From assembly GCF_052057775.1 (NCBI RefSeq), contig NZ_CP195121.1, positions 930,001 to 994,000 of the forward strand: a stretch of 64,000 bases of DNA, in the 5' to 3' direction. Under the pieces are notes generated by a model. That model had not been told where the DNA came from. It ran no database searches and worked only from the letters and a program-made list of their open reading frames with translations. Of the stretch, positions 9,506 to 17,983 are shown one piece after another (the stretch's first letter is position 1; every line of letters starts with the position of its first letter). This stretch comes from Methanococcoides sp052057775. GTDB taxonomy: Archaea > Halobacteriota > Methanosarcinia > Methanosarcinales > Methanosarcinaceae. Position numbers and translations under genes: made by a program.

Positions 9506-11268
9506 TATCTGTTTTTATCAATTTCTTTATTTTTTGTATCCTTCTCATGGACGCTCTTGACTATTTCCTTGTTGTAGGATTTGACAACATCACTTCTTGT
9601 GATGATCCCCAGGAGTTTTGTCTCATCTGTCCTTGAAACAACAGGCAGTCTTCCGATGTCCATCATTGCAAGTCTTTTCAGGACAACGTCAAGCGACTCA
9701 TCCGGATAAGCTACTACCGGATCAAGGGTTGCGATCTCGCTGATCTTTGTGTCAAGTTCCCCGTAATTCACCTTTTCTCTCATATCCTCCAGGGTCACAA
9801 TTCCCCGAAGCCTCTTGTTTTCATCAAGAACAGGGAAACCCGCATGGCGGCTTGATTGCATAAGTTCGAGAAGGTCCTTTGCAGTATCGTTCATTGAGAG
9901 CGTGTGGACACCGGTGACCATATTTCCGCTTACAAGCATTGATTCCATTACGTTGATCTCTTTTCCTCTGCGAATTGTGAATCCACGGCGTTTGAGAACT
10001 TCAGTGAATATGGATTCCTCGTGCAGTCCGTTTGCAATCGAATTACTTACAACACAGGCAAACATCAATGGCAGTATCAGGTTGTAATCCATTGTGAGTT
10101 CAAAGAGGATCAACATTGCTGTAAGTGGAGCCCTTGCGGTTCCGGCAAGTGTGGCTGCCATCCCCACCAGGGCATAGGCCCCGGCGACTGCGGTACTTGC
10201 AGGAAAGATCTGGTGAACGACAGTTCCATATGCACCACCCAGCATGGCACCTACGAACAGCGAAGGAATTATGGAACCCCCTGCATTTCCTGACCCGATG
10301 GTGAAAGAAAAGGCAAGGATCTTAAGGACAAGAAGTATCAGAAGCAACTGAAGCGTGAAGTTGTTGGCCAGGACTTCTGAGATAACATTATATCCAATTC
10401 CCCTTACCTGTGGGTAGAAGTATCCTATGAACCCTACAATAAGTCCACCGATGGCCGGTTTAAATGCAGGATGGACGGGAATTGTACGGAACAGGTCATG
10501 GACAATATAAAGGGTCCGTATGATCACTACAGATGCAATTCCACAAAGTATTCCCAGCACAAGGTATAGGCCGGATTCCCTGACAGGGTCTACAAGACCG
10601 TAATATGAGACGTTTATCGGACGAACTTCGAAGATGAGGTTTGCAACAAGCGTTGCAAAGACCGATGAGATAACAATCGGAATGAATGTCCTTGTTTCAA
10701 GTTCTCCCAGTATAACTTCAACAACAAAGACGACCCCTGCAAGGGGTGCGTTGAATGCAGCAGCAATTCCTCCGGAAGCACCGCATCCCAGGAATATCCT
10801 GTAACGGTTATCCGGTGCATTCATGGTTTTGGCAAAAATGGTTCCGATACCCGCTCCGGCAAGAATTCCCGGTGCTTCTTTTCCTACTGAACCTCCCGTT
10901 GCAATGGAGACAATGGATAGGAACACTTCACGGAATGCTTCTCGTATGCGTATCCTTCCTCCATGCAATGCAGTTCCCTCGATAACCTCGGCTACATTGC
11001 AGCGTTTCAGGCTCTTCTGGTAATGAGTCACAAGACCGACGAACAGTCCTCCTACTGCGGGGATCAATATGACATAATACTGACCAGAAGGTTCCAATCC
11101 GTTCCAGAACACGCTTTCAGCATATTTGAGGCAGAGGTCATATGCGACGATTGTGAGCCCTGTGAAGATACCTATCAGTACCGCCAGATTGTTCGATATT
11201 CCCGGTTCGGAATGAAGTCCTCTGAATATTGCATTCCTTATGTTCCATTTGGAGAAACTTTCGTTCAA
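9505..11268 (-). CDS. ClC-family chloride channel or antiporter with CBS domains
   Basis: A 587-residue membrane protein with about ten hydrophobic segments (residues 25-420) and two cytoplasmic CBS domains (MVSGNMVTGVHTLSMNDTA onward, about 440-560). ClC signatures are GSVGKEAPGI, a variant of the usual GKEGP, and GSGNAGGSIIPSLFVGA, a variant of GxFxP. The variants make it hard to say whether it is a channel or an H+/Cl- exchanger. The start appears to be TTG at 11268, with GAGG 6 nt upstream; there is no ATG near the beginning of the open frame. CBS domains suggest nucleotide control. Confidence 0.92.
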   Translation of the reverse strand: MNESFSKWNIRNAIFRGLHSEPGISNNLAVLIGIFTGLTIVAYDLCLKYAESVFWNGLEPSGQYYVILIPAVGGLFVGLVTHYQKSLKRCNVAEVIEGTALHGGRIRIREAFREVFLSIVSIATGGSVGKEAPGILAGAGIGTIFAKTMNAPDNRYRIFLGCGASGGIAAAFNAPLAGVVFVVEVILGELETRTFIPIVISSVFATLVANLIFEVRPINVSYYGLVDPVRESGLYLVLGILCGIASVVIIRTLYIVHDLFRTIPVHPAFKPAIGGLIVGFIGYFYPQVRGIGYNVISEVLANNFTLQLLLILLVLKILAFSFTIGSGNAGGSIIPSLFVGAMLGGAYGTVVHQIFPASTAVAGAYALVGMAATLAGTARAPLTAMLILFELTMDYNLILPLMFACVVSNSIANGLHEESIFTEVLKRRGFTIRRGKEINVMESMLVSGNMVTGVHTLSMNDTAKDLLELMQSSRHAGFPVLDENKRLRGIVTLEDMREKVNYGELDTKISEIATLDPVVAYPDESLDVVLKRLAMMDIGRLPVVSRTDETKLLGIITRSDVVKSYNKEIVKSVHEKDTKNKEIDKNR

Positions 11269-11293
11269 GAAGTGCCTCTTAGAAGGTCCAGAT

Positions 11294-11310
11294 GGTTCTT
11301 TGAAAGAGCC
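11294..11310. promoter_or_regulatory. Imperfect palindrome upstream of the ClC gene
   Basis: GGTTCTTT g AAAGAGCC forms an 8-bp inverted repeat (one G-T step) 26 nt upstream of the ClC start. It could be an operator or an RNA hairpin in the 5' leader. No TATA box could be placed confidently next to it. Confidence 0.3.
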
Positions 11311-11328
11311 ATTAAGAACAAGTTGAAA

Positions 11329-11349
11329 AGAACAGGAGTTACCTGTTCT
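11329..11349 (-). terminator. Hairpin terminator behind the iron-sulfur flavoprotein gene
   Basis: AGAACAGG and CCTGTTCT form a perfect 8-bp stem with a 5-nt loop (AGTTA). Read leftward, the hairpin is followed by TTTTC. It lies 34 nt past the flavoprotein stop codon and ahead of the ClC gene, so it probably separates two transcription units. Confidence 0.6.
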
Positions 11350-11382
11350 GTTTTACTATCTTCAAATTATATGCGGACCTGT

Positions 11383-11946
11383 TCAGGCTTCCAGCCTTTC
11401 CAGTGTCTCACAAAGGTTCTCTATGGTATCGATGACAGTCTTCATTCCGATCTCGTCGTCGTCCACAGGCTTTTGCGCAATTCCTCCGAAGTGTGCACCA
11501 TCACCAACAGGCATCATTCCGTGTACCAGCATGCAGTCATGTACTCCCTGAATCGTCTTCTCCTGTCCACCGTTGCGTGAACCGCCGACTGCCATTACTG
11601 CACCGAATTTACCCTTGAGCTGGAATCCCTGCCTTCTGAGAAGGACACTCCTGTCGAAAAGTGCCTTGAGCTGTGCTGTCATACCACCGAAATATACCGG
11701 GGATGAGAATACGATCCCATCTGCTTCTGCGAGCTTTCCGTAGATCTCCTGCATGTCATCGTTGATAGGACATTTCTCCTCGCGTGCACAGGTACCACAT
11801 GCGATGCATGGATTTATTTTCTTTTCAGAGAGGAGTATTCTTTCTGTTTCAAAGCCTTTTGTTCCTGCGATCTCAAGAGCGACGTTTATGATCTTCTCAT
11901 TGTTCCCTTCTTTTGTAGGACTTCCGGATATTCCAAGTATCTTCAT
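11383..11946 (-). CDS. Iron-sulfur flavoprotein, NADPH-dependent FMN reductase family
   Basis: A 187-residue flavodoxin-fold protein like the Isf proteins of Methanosarcina, which carry FMN and one [4Fe-4S] cluster and are linked to electron transfer and oxidative-stress handling. The FMN loop is GISGSPTKEGNNEK (residues 6-19). The compact cluster motif is C47-x2-C50-x2-C53-x5-C59. SSPVYFGGMTAQLKALFDR contacts the flavin. I start at the ATG at 11946 (MKILGISG), with GGTGATC just upstream; an upstream in-frame ATG at 11964 would include that site. It is transcribed away from the acetyl-CoA synthetase gene. Confidence 0.9.
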   Translation of the reverse strand: MKILGISGSPTKEGNNEKIINVALEIAGTKGFETERILLSEKKINPCIACGTCAREEKCPINDDMQEIYGKLAEADGIVFSSPVYFGGMTAQLKALFDRSVLLRRQGFQLKGKFGAVMAVGGSRNGGQEKTIQGVHDCMLVHGMMPVGDGAHFGGIAQKPVDDDEIGMKTVIDTIENLCETLERLEA

Positions 11947-12120
11947 ATGATCACCGATAAGCATTATTAATGCGGTATTATTAGCTTTTGGGTATCGTTT
12001 CCGGGCTGTAACTTATTAAACCTGTTGATTAGCAGTTTTCACGGAAGTCTTTAAAATCTGTGGCTGATCAGTTATGCTTTAAAGCTCTTTGAACTATTTG
12101 ATTATCCTTTCATGGATCGG

Positions 12121-12163
12121 CAGTTAAACAACAGTTAACAAAAACTGTTATCTACTTTTATCA
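12121..12163 (+). promoter_or_regulatory. Promoter region with inverted repeat for ADP-forming acetyl-CoA synthetase
   Basis: CAGTTAA occurs twice (12121-12127, 12132-12138). AACAGTT (12130-12136) and AACTGTT (12143-12149) form a perfect 7-bp inverted repeat with a 6-nt spacer. An archaeal TATA-like acttttatca follows at 12154-12163, about 33-42 nt before the ATG. The repeat covers the place where TFB would contact DNA upstream of TATA, so it may bind a regulator. Confidence 0.45.
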
Positions 12164-12195
12164 TCAATATCATGTAGAAAGTCATAGGTATCACA

Positions 12196-14286
12196 ATGCT
12201 TGAAAAATTATTTGAACCAGCATCTGTAGCGGTCATCGGTGCTTCCCGTACTAAAGGGAAAGTGGGGCGGGCGGTACTCGATAACCTTATTGAGAGCTAC
12301 AAGGGCGAGATAATTCCTATAAATCCGAAGGCAGATGAGATCCTTGGTCTGCGATGTTATCCGTCCATACTTGAAGTTCCGGATCCAGCTGAGCTTGCAG
12401 TTATCGTTGTTCCTGCAGCTTTTGTTCCGGACGCACTGGAAGAATGCGGTCTTGCAGGTGTAAGTAATGTTGTGGTGATCTCTGCAGGATTTAAAGAGGC
12501 AGGTATCGAAGGGGCAAAGCTGGAACGAAGATGTACTGAGATCGTCCGGAAGTACGGTATGCGGATGGTTGGTCCCAATTGTCTTGGTGTCATTGATACC
12601 GGTTCAGGCCTGAATGCTTCCTTTGCTGCATCCATGGCAAAGAAAGGCAATATTGCAATGATGTCCCAGTCCGGTGCTATATGTACTTCCACTCTTGACT
12701 GGGCGGATGCAAGAGGTGTCGGTTTTTCAAAATTCATAAGTCTCGGGAACAAGGCAGATCTTTCAGAGAACGATTTCCTGCTTGAAATGGCAGACGATGA
12801 TAATACTTCCGTGATCACAGCTTATCTTGAAGGTGTTAAGGACGGTCCGAAGTTCATGGAGATCGCCCGTGAGGTTTCACTCAAGAAGCCCATTATTGTG
12901 GTAAAGTCAGGCAGGACTGCTGTGGGTTCAAGAGCTGTATCCTCTCATACCGGTACACTGGCAGGTTCTGATGAGGCCTATAATGCAGCATTTGCACAGA
13001 GTGGCGTGATGCGCGCTGATTCTGTAGAGGAGATGCTTGACTACATGCGTGCATTCTCCAGTCAGCCGGTTCCGGAAGGCAAGAACATTGCCATAGTCAC
13101 CAATGCAGGTGGTCTGGGCATACTTACAGCTGATGCCTGCCATTATGCAGGTCTCTCATTGTCTTCCTTTGAGGAACCAACGATCGAACGTCTTAGGGAG
13201 AAGCTGTCCCCAGCAGCAAGTTTCTATAATCCTGTGGATGTTCTCGGGGACGCACATCCGGATATCTACGGCTATGCCCTTGAGACCATCCTTGATGACC
13301 CCAATGTTGATGGTATAATAGTACTTACATCTCCGCAGGCAATGACCGATGTAAAGAACATCGCAGAAGTGGTTGCAGAAAAAGCTGTAACTTCCAGTAA
13401 ACCTATCCTGTGTAGTTTTGTCGGTGGCACTAGGGTCGAGGGGGGGGAAGCCATACTTGATCGTCACCAGATCCCCAATTATGCATTCCCGGAGAGGGCA
13501 GTTTCAAGCATGGCAGCTCTTTGCAACTACGGTGTGATAAGGAAGCGCGCTTATCAGGTACCTGAGAGTTTTTCTGTTGATAGGGAAGTTGTATCTTCCA
13601 TCCTTAATAAAGCACTTTCTGAGAATAGGCATACTCTCGGGCTTGAATCCTTTGATATCCTCAAAGCATATGGTATTTCCACAGTGGACACATCAAATGT
13701 GAAGACCCTTGAGGAGGCTATCGATGCCTGCGATCAGATGGGCTACCCGGTTGTAATGAAGGTGCTTTCTGCTGATATTTCCCACAAGACCGATGTGGGT
13801 GGTGTCCGTATAGGTCTTGAGAACAGAGATGATGTTGAAAGGGCATACCACACTATGATGTCTGATGTGAAACGATATATGCCAAATGCCGTTGTATCGG
13901 GTGTGCAGATACAGAAGATGATCACAGGGGGGAAAGAGGTCATCATCGGTATGAACAGGGATGTGCAATTTGGCCCTTTGCTGATGTTCGGTCTTGGAGG
14001 TACTTATGTGGAGGTTCTCAAGGACGTATCTTTCAGCGTTGCTCCCATCGGGAAGGAAATCTCCCGGAAGATGATCTCCTCTATAAAGACCTATCCATTA
14101 CTGACAGGTGTGCGTGGCGAGAGTCCTTCTGACCTTGGTTCAATAGTGGAGACACTTTGCAGGGTCTCACAACTTGTCATTGATTTCCCGGAGATCCTTG
14201 AGTTCGAGATCAACCCGCTTATGGTGATGCCGGATGGGCAGGGTTGTGTTGCAATGGATATCAGGCTCACCCTTGGGGGCGAATGA
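12196..14286 (+). CDS. ADP-forming acetate-CoA ligase, fused alpha-beta subunits
   Basis: Interconverts acetyl-CoA + ADP + phosphate and acetate + CoA + ATP. The 696 residues hold the whole enzyme: a CoA-binding Rossmann domain (GASRTKGKVGRAVLDNL near the start), two succinyl-CoA-ligase-like domains with the phospho-histidine H251 in SSHTGTLAGSDEAY, and an ATP-grasp domain (about 470-696, with PVVMKVLSADISHKTDVGGVRIG). In some archaea alpha and beta are separate; here they are fused. The DRTGG protein gene lies 53 nt downstream on the same strand. Confidence 0.94.
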   Translation: MLEKLFEPASVAVIGASRTKGKVGRAVLDNLIESYKGEIIPINPKADEILGLRCYPSILEVPDPAELAVIVVPAAFVPDALEECGLAGVSNVVVISAGFKEAGIEGAKLERRCTEIVRKYGMRMVGPNCLGVIDTGSGLNASFAASMAKKGNIAMMSQSGAICTSTLDWADARGVGFSKFISLGNKADLSENDFLLEMADDDNTSVITAYLEGVKDGPKFMEIAREVSLKKPIIVVKSGRTAVGSRAVSSHTGTLAGSDEAYNAAFAQSGVMRADSVEEMLDYMRAFSSQPVPEGKNIAIVTNAGGLGILTADACHYAGLSLSSFEEPTIERLREKLSPAASFYNPVDVLGDAHPDIYGYALETILDDPNVDGIIVLTSPQAMTDVKNIAEVVAEKAVTSSKPILCSFVGGTRVEGGEAILDRHQIPNYAFPERAVSSMAALCNYGVIRKRAYQVPESFSVDREVVSSILNKALSENRHTLGLESFDILKAYGISTVDTSNVKTLEEAIDACDQMGYPVVMKVLSADISHKTDVGGVRIGLENRDDVERAYHTMMSDVKRYMPNAVVSGVQIQKMITGGKEVIIGMNRDVQFGPLLMFGLGGTYVEVLKDVSFSVAPIGKEISRKMISSIKTYPLLTGVRGESPSDLGSIVETLCRVSQLVIDFPEILEFEINPLMVMPDGQGCVAMDIRLTLGGE

Positions 14287-14339
14287 TAATGCTGACTTTG
14301 GAAATTGAAATTTGATATTTGTTATGGTAGGATGAAAAG

Positions 14340-15416
14340 GTGGTTACTGTGGCTTCTATATTGATAAGTTCCTCTGAAAAATATTCGGGTAAAAGTTCCC
14401 TTTGTACGGGACTCGGTATGATCCTTCGGAATAAAGGGTATTCTGTGGGCTACATGAAACCTATTGGCAATATGCTTGTGGATGTCAACGGCGTCCTCTC
14501 TGATGAGGATGCGGAACAGATGCGCAGGGTCTTCGATCTGGAGGATGATCCAAAAAATATCACTCCTATATTGCTGACCGATAACCTCGCACATGATGCT
14601 CTTGCAGGTGTTGACAAACATTTAGATAAGGCTCTCGTCGATGCCTTCTCTGAGGTTTCAAAGGACAGGGACGTTGTTCTCATCGAAGGGACCGGTGGAA
14701 TTGGAGGAGGTGCTATGTATGGCCTTTCTGATCCGGAGGTCAGCTCGATACTCGGGACAAAGATGCTTCTGGTAACACGCTATGATTCCGTCTATGCTGT
14801 GGATCGAATACTATGTGATATTGAGCTGATACACGATCCTGATATGCTTGCGGGCATTATCCTTAATGAGGTCGATGAGGGTCAGATGTCCTATGTATGT
14901 GAGCTTGTCGTACCTTTCCTTGAGGACAAAGGCATCAAGGTAATTGGTGTTCTTCCAAAGGATTCGACGCTTCGGTCAGTTCCTATCTCCGAGATCGTGG
15001 AAGATCTCCATGCAGAGGTGCTTGCAGGTTCAGAGCACCTTGAAGATCTTGTGGAACACTACCTTGTGGGTGCGATGGAGGTCAATTCAGCTATCAAGTA
15101 TTTCAGACGCACTCCTGACTCGATCGTCATAACCGGTGGCGATCGTTCGGATATCCAGATGGCTGCCATTGAAGCACGTGTGAAAGGTCTTGTGCTTACC
15201 GGGAATCTCCAGCCAAGTGCTGCAGTACTTGGAAGTGCCGATGAGGCGGGGATACCTGTGATCCTTGTTCGCGGTGATACCATGTCCACAATAGGCAGGA
15301 TGGAGGGTCTTATTGGACGTGCAAGGTTCAGGAAAGAGCATAAACTTGGTCGCATGGTCGAGCTTATTGAAAACAATCTGGACGTTGATGGCCTGCTATC
15401 AATAATGGGTTTGTGA
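14340..15416 (+). CDS. BioD-like P-loop and DRTGG domain protein (COG0857 type)
   Basis: A 358-residue protein with a dethiobiotin-synthetase-like P-loop domain (SSSEKYSGKSSLCTGLGMI at residues 9-27, and VVLIEGTGGIGGGAMYG) followed by a DRTGG domain (about 210-320). Bacterial phosphotransacetylases carry the same two domains in front of the catalytic domain; here that catalytic domain is absent. I take GTG 14340 as the start; a second GTG at 14349 is possible. Placement directly after ADP-forming acetyl-CoA synthetase suggests a regulatory or sensing role in acetyl-CoA metabolism, but this is inference. Confidence 0.8.
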   Translation: MVTVASILISSSEKYSGKSSLCTGLGMILRNKGYSVGYMKPIGNMLVDVNGVLSDEDAEQMRRVFDLEDDPKNITPILLTDNLAHDALAGVDKHLDKALVDAFSEVSKDRDVVLIEGTGGIGGGAMYGLSDPEVSSILGTKMLLVTRYDSVYAVDRILCDIELIHDPDMLAGIILNEVDEGQMSYVCELVVPFLEDKGIKVIGVLPKDSTLRSVPISEIVEDLHAEVLAGSEHLEDLVEHYLVGAMEVNSAIKYFRRTPDSIVITGGDRSDIQMAAIEARVKGLVLTGNLQPSAAVLGSADEAGIPVILVRGDTMSTIGRMEGLIGRARFRKEHKLGRMVELIENNLDVDGLLSIMGL

Positions 15417-15490
15417 TATCCGAACAATTTTCAGATGGATATAGATAAATATATAATTGCATATAGTGTCCTGCATCGCATTCATTCATA

Positions 15491-15498
15491 TTTAAATA
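15491..15498 (+). promoter_or_regulatory. TATA box for pgk
   Basis: TTTAAATA lies about 29-36 nt before the ATG at 15527 in an AT-rich stretch. The spacing would place transcription start almost at the start codon, so pgk may be leaderless. Confidence 0.5.
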
Positions 15499-15526
15499 AA
15501 TTATCAAACTAATTCAATTTGTGATA

Positions 15527-16774
15527 ATGGTGATGAATACCTTGACTGCTAAAGATTTTCTCACGATCGATGATTTTGACATTGAGGACAGAACAATTCT
15601 GGTGAGGGTGGACCTGAACTCCCCCATGGACCCTGAGGGAGGTATCCTTGACGACATGAGGATCAATAGCCATATTCCCACTCTAAGGGATCTGGAGGAT
15701 GCAAAAGTTGTCCTTCTTGCCCATCAGAGCCGTCCGGGAAAGAACGATTTTTCTACCATGGAGGAACATGCCCGAATAATGTCCGGCTACCTTGGTCGCA
15801 AGGTTACTTACATTGATGACATCTTTGGCACGTATGCAAGGTCAAGCATATCTTCAATGAAAAAAGGTGATGTGCTCCTGCTTGAGAATGTGCGTTTCTA
15901 CTCAGAAGAAACCCTTAAAAGACCCGTGAAAGAACATCAGGGTACTCACATGGTAAAACAACTTGCTCCTCTTTTTGATATTTTCCTTAATGATGCTTTT
16001 GCAGTGTCTCACCGTTCACAACTTTCTATCGTTGGTTTTACAGGCTTGCTCCCCAGTGGTGCAGGACGTTTGATGGAGCGTGAGGTCAAAGCTCTTGAAA
16101 AGAGCCTGAAAGGCAATGAATCTCCCTGCATATTCGTACTCGGTGGCGCAAAGGTTGATGATTCCATAAAGGTTGCAGAGAATGTTCTCTCAAGTGGAGG
16201 TGCTGACAGGGTGCTTGTCACAGGTGTTGTGGCAAACGTCATGCTTGCGGCCTCAGGAGTTGATATCGGGGAGCCAAATATGAAGTTCATTGAATCCCAG
16301 GGCTATCTTGACCAGATCGAAAGGGCAAAGGATGTCCTTACAAGATTTGACGGAAAGATCGGCCTGCCACGTGATGCCGCACTTAACGACAATGGAAAAA
16401 GAATCGATGTCAAGATCGAAGAGGTAGCTTCAAAGAACCTTCCGATAAATGATATTGGTCTTGAGACCATCGTTGCATATGCAAGTGAGATCGAGAATGC
16501 AAAAACCGTTGTCCTGAACGGCCCAGCAGGCGTTTCGGAGATCGAGGGATTTGAGATCGGTACCACCGAGATCATAAAAGCTGCAGCAAATGCCGGTTAT
16601 TCCATTGCCGGCGGTGGGCACATTACTGCCGAGGTACGCAATATAGGCTATGAGGACAATTTCTCCCATATAAGCACCGGTGGAGGGGCATGCATAGATT
16701 TCCTTGCAGGAGATGCATTGCCTGGCATAGAGGCCTTAAAATTAGCTGCAAAGAGATATCGTGAAACTGAATGA
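15527..16774 (+). CDS. pgk: Phosphoglycerate kinase
   Basis: Transfers phosphate between 1,3-bisphosphoglycerate and ADP in glycolysis and gluconeogenesis. About 415 residues, normal for archaeal Pgk. Signatures are RVDLNSPMDPEGGILDDMRI (substrate-binding N-domain), LLAHQSRPGK, LLENVRFYSEE, and the C-domain nucleotide loop with GGGHITAEVRN. Start codons GTG 15521, ATG 15527 and ATG 15533 are all in frame; I favour 15527 from the TATA spacing. The AMMECR1 gene follows after 21 nt. Confidence 0.95.
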   Translation: MVMNTLTAKDFLTIDDFDIEDRTILVRVDLNSPMDPEGGILDDMRINSHIPTLRDLEDAKVVLLAHQSRPGKNDFSTMEEHARIMSGYLGRKVTYIDDIFGTYARSSISSMKKGDVLLLENVRFYSEETLKRPVKEHQGTHMVKQLAPLFDIFLNDAFAVSHRSQLSIVGFTGLLPSGAGRLMEREVKALEKSLKGNESPCIFVLGGAKVDDSIKVAENVLSSGGADRVLVTGVVANVMLAASGVDIGEPNMKFIESQGYLDQIERAKDVLTRFDGKIGLPRDAALNDNGKRIDVKIEEVASKNLPINDIGLETIVAYASEIENAKTVVLNGPAGVSEIEGFEIGTTEIIKAAANAGYSIAGGGHITAEVRNIGYEDNFSHISTGGGACIDFLAGDALPGIEALKLAAKRYRETE

Positions 16775-16795
16775 ATATGATGCGGGGGGTTGAAT

Positions 16796-17386
16796 ATGCT
16801 CAGTGGTTCTGAAGGTAAAAAAGCAGTCGGGCTTGCAAGGGACACAATCGAGATGTTCCTTGAAAGCGGAAAGAAGATGCATGCTTCCGGTCTGCCGGAA
16901 GTGTTCGATGAATTGCGTGGTGTCTTTGTGACGCTGACAGTAGATGGTGAACTAAGGGGTTGCATAGGTCATCCCTATCCGGATTCACCTTTAACCGAGG
17001 CGATCATTGATTCTGCCATTTCGGCTGCGACAAGGGACCCGCGTTTCCCTGCTGTGGACATTTCAGAGATGGATGATATTGTCGTTGAGGTTACGATCCT
17101 TACGCAACCTGAACTTATCGATGTGCCTCCTCAAAAGCTACCTGAGGTTATTGAGATCGGAAGACATGGTCTTATTGCTAAGGAGGGGTTCTATCAGGGC
17201 CTGCTTCTTCCACAGGTAGCACCTGAAAATGATTTTGATGCCATCGATTTTTTGAACCACACTTGCCTGAAGGCAGGTCTTCCACATGATGCCTGGCTCA
17301 CAGGTGCACAGATATATTGGTTCGAAGGGCAGATATTCAAAGAGATCGTCCCACGTGGGGATGTTGAAGAAGAAAAGTTCAATTAA
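16796..17386 (+). CDS. AMMECR1 domain protein
   Basis: A 196-residue AMMECR1 family protein. The hallmark is RGCIGHPYPDSPL (about residues 42-54), close to the family's LRGCIGxx motif, with later VEVTIL and FLPQVA-like segments (GLLLPQVAPEND). The family is found in archaea and eukaryotes, and its biochemical role is unsettled. I start at ATG 16796, preceded by GGGGGG with about 6 nt spacing, rather than at TTG 16790. It is close behind pgk and probably in the same transcript. A convergent deoxyribosyltransferase gene follows. Confidence 0.88.
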   Translation: MLSGSEGKKAVGLARDTIEMFLESGKKMHASGLPEVFDELRGVFVTLTVDGELRGCIGHPYPDSPLTEAIIDSAISAATRDPRFPAVDISEMDDIVVEVTILTQPELIDVPPQKLPEVIEIGRHGLIAKEGFYQGLLLPQVAPENDFDAIDFLNHTCLKAGLPHDAWLTGAQIYWFEGQIFKEIVPRGDVEEEKFN

Positions 17387-17416
17387 TGTTGTAAGTGAAG
17401 AGGATCTGAGTTCCTC

Positions 17417-17845
17417 TTAACTGTATTTTTCCATTGTTCTCAGAAGGTCTCTGACACTGGTCACAATCTCGTTAGCAGATTCTTCGATCATAAGATTCAC
17501 AAGGCCTTCCGGTCCCAGTGTTCTGAAATCAGTTTTGATACCCACTATTGTCTTATCCTTTGCATAGGCGTATCCTATTTCCCAGGCAGTTCCTGAATCC
17601 ACATCTGTACCACCATCAAGAACAGCCACCAGTATGTCACAGGCATCGATAGCCTCAACGTTCAATTTGAAGATATTGTCAGAGTCCATCTCCTCTCTTG
17701 CCGCTTCTGTGTCATTGGAGTCTTCCTGAGGGACAAATACCGAGAATCCAAGGCCTTCCAGTGCATTTTCCAGCTTCTTATTAAATTCCTGTTCAGCTTC
17801 TGAGAAAAGTGGTGCTGCAAGATATATTGTCTTAGTAATGCTCAT
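17417..17845 (-). CDS. Nucleoside 2-deoxyribosyltransferase family protein
   Basis: A 142-residue protein of the N-deoxyribosyltransferase family, which exchanges or hydrolyses the base of (deoxy)nucleosides. Family features are YLAAPLFSEAEQEFN at the start, FVPQEDS, and DILVAVLDGGTDVDSGTAWEIGYAYA, which carries the conserved acidic residues and the active-site E in the GTAWE segment. In archaea relatives act as nucleotide hydrolases or salvage enzymes; the substrate cannot be told from sequence. A GGAG-type site precedes the ATG. It borders the decayed insertion sequence. Confidence 0.88.
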   Translation of the reverse strand: MSITKTIYLAAPLFSEAEQEFNKKLENALEGLGFSVFVPQEDSNDTEAAREEMDSDNIFKLNVEAIDACDILVAVLDGGTDVDSGTAWEIGYAYAKDKTIVGIKTDFRTLGPEGLVNLMIEESANEIVTSVRDLLRTMEKYS

Positions 17846-17983
17846 TTTATCTCCTTTGTTTTAATTATGCCTTCTCATAATGTAAGTTAAGCTTCATAAA
17901 TCGTTCTGGAGATTTAATATCTATTTTATAATCTGGGCAGAATTTTCGATATCTTCTGAACTTCAATACTAATGAACTCACTT

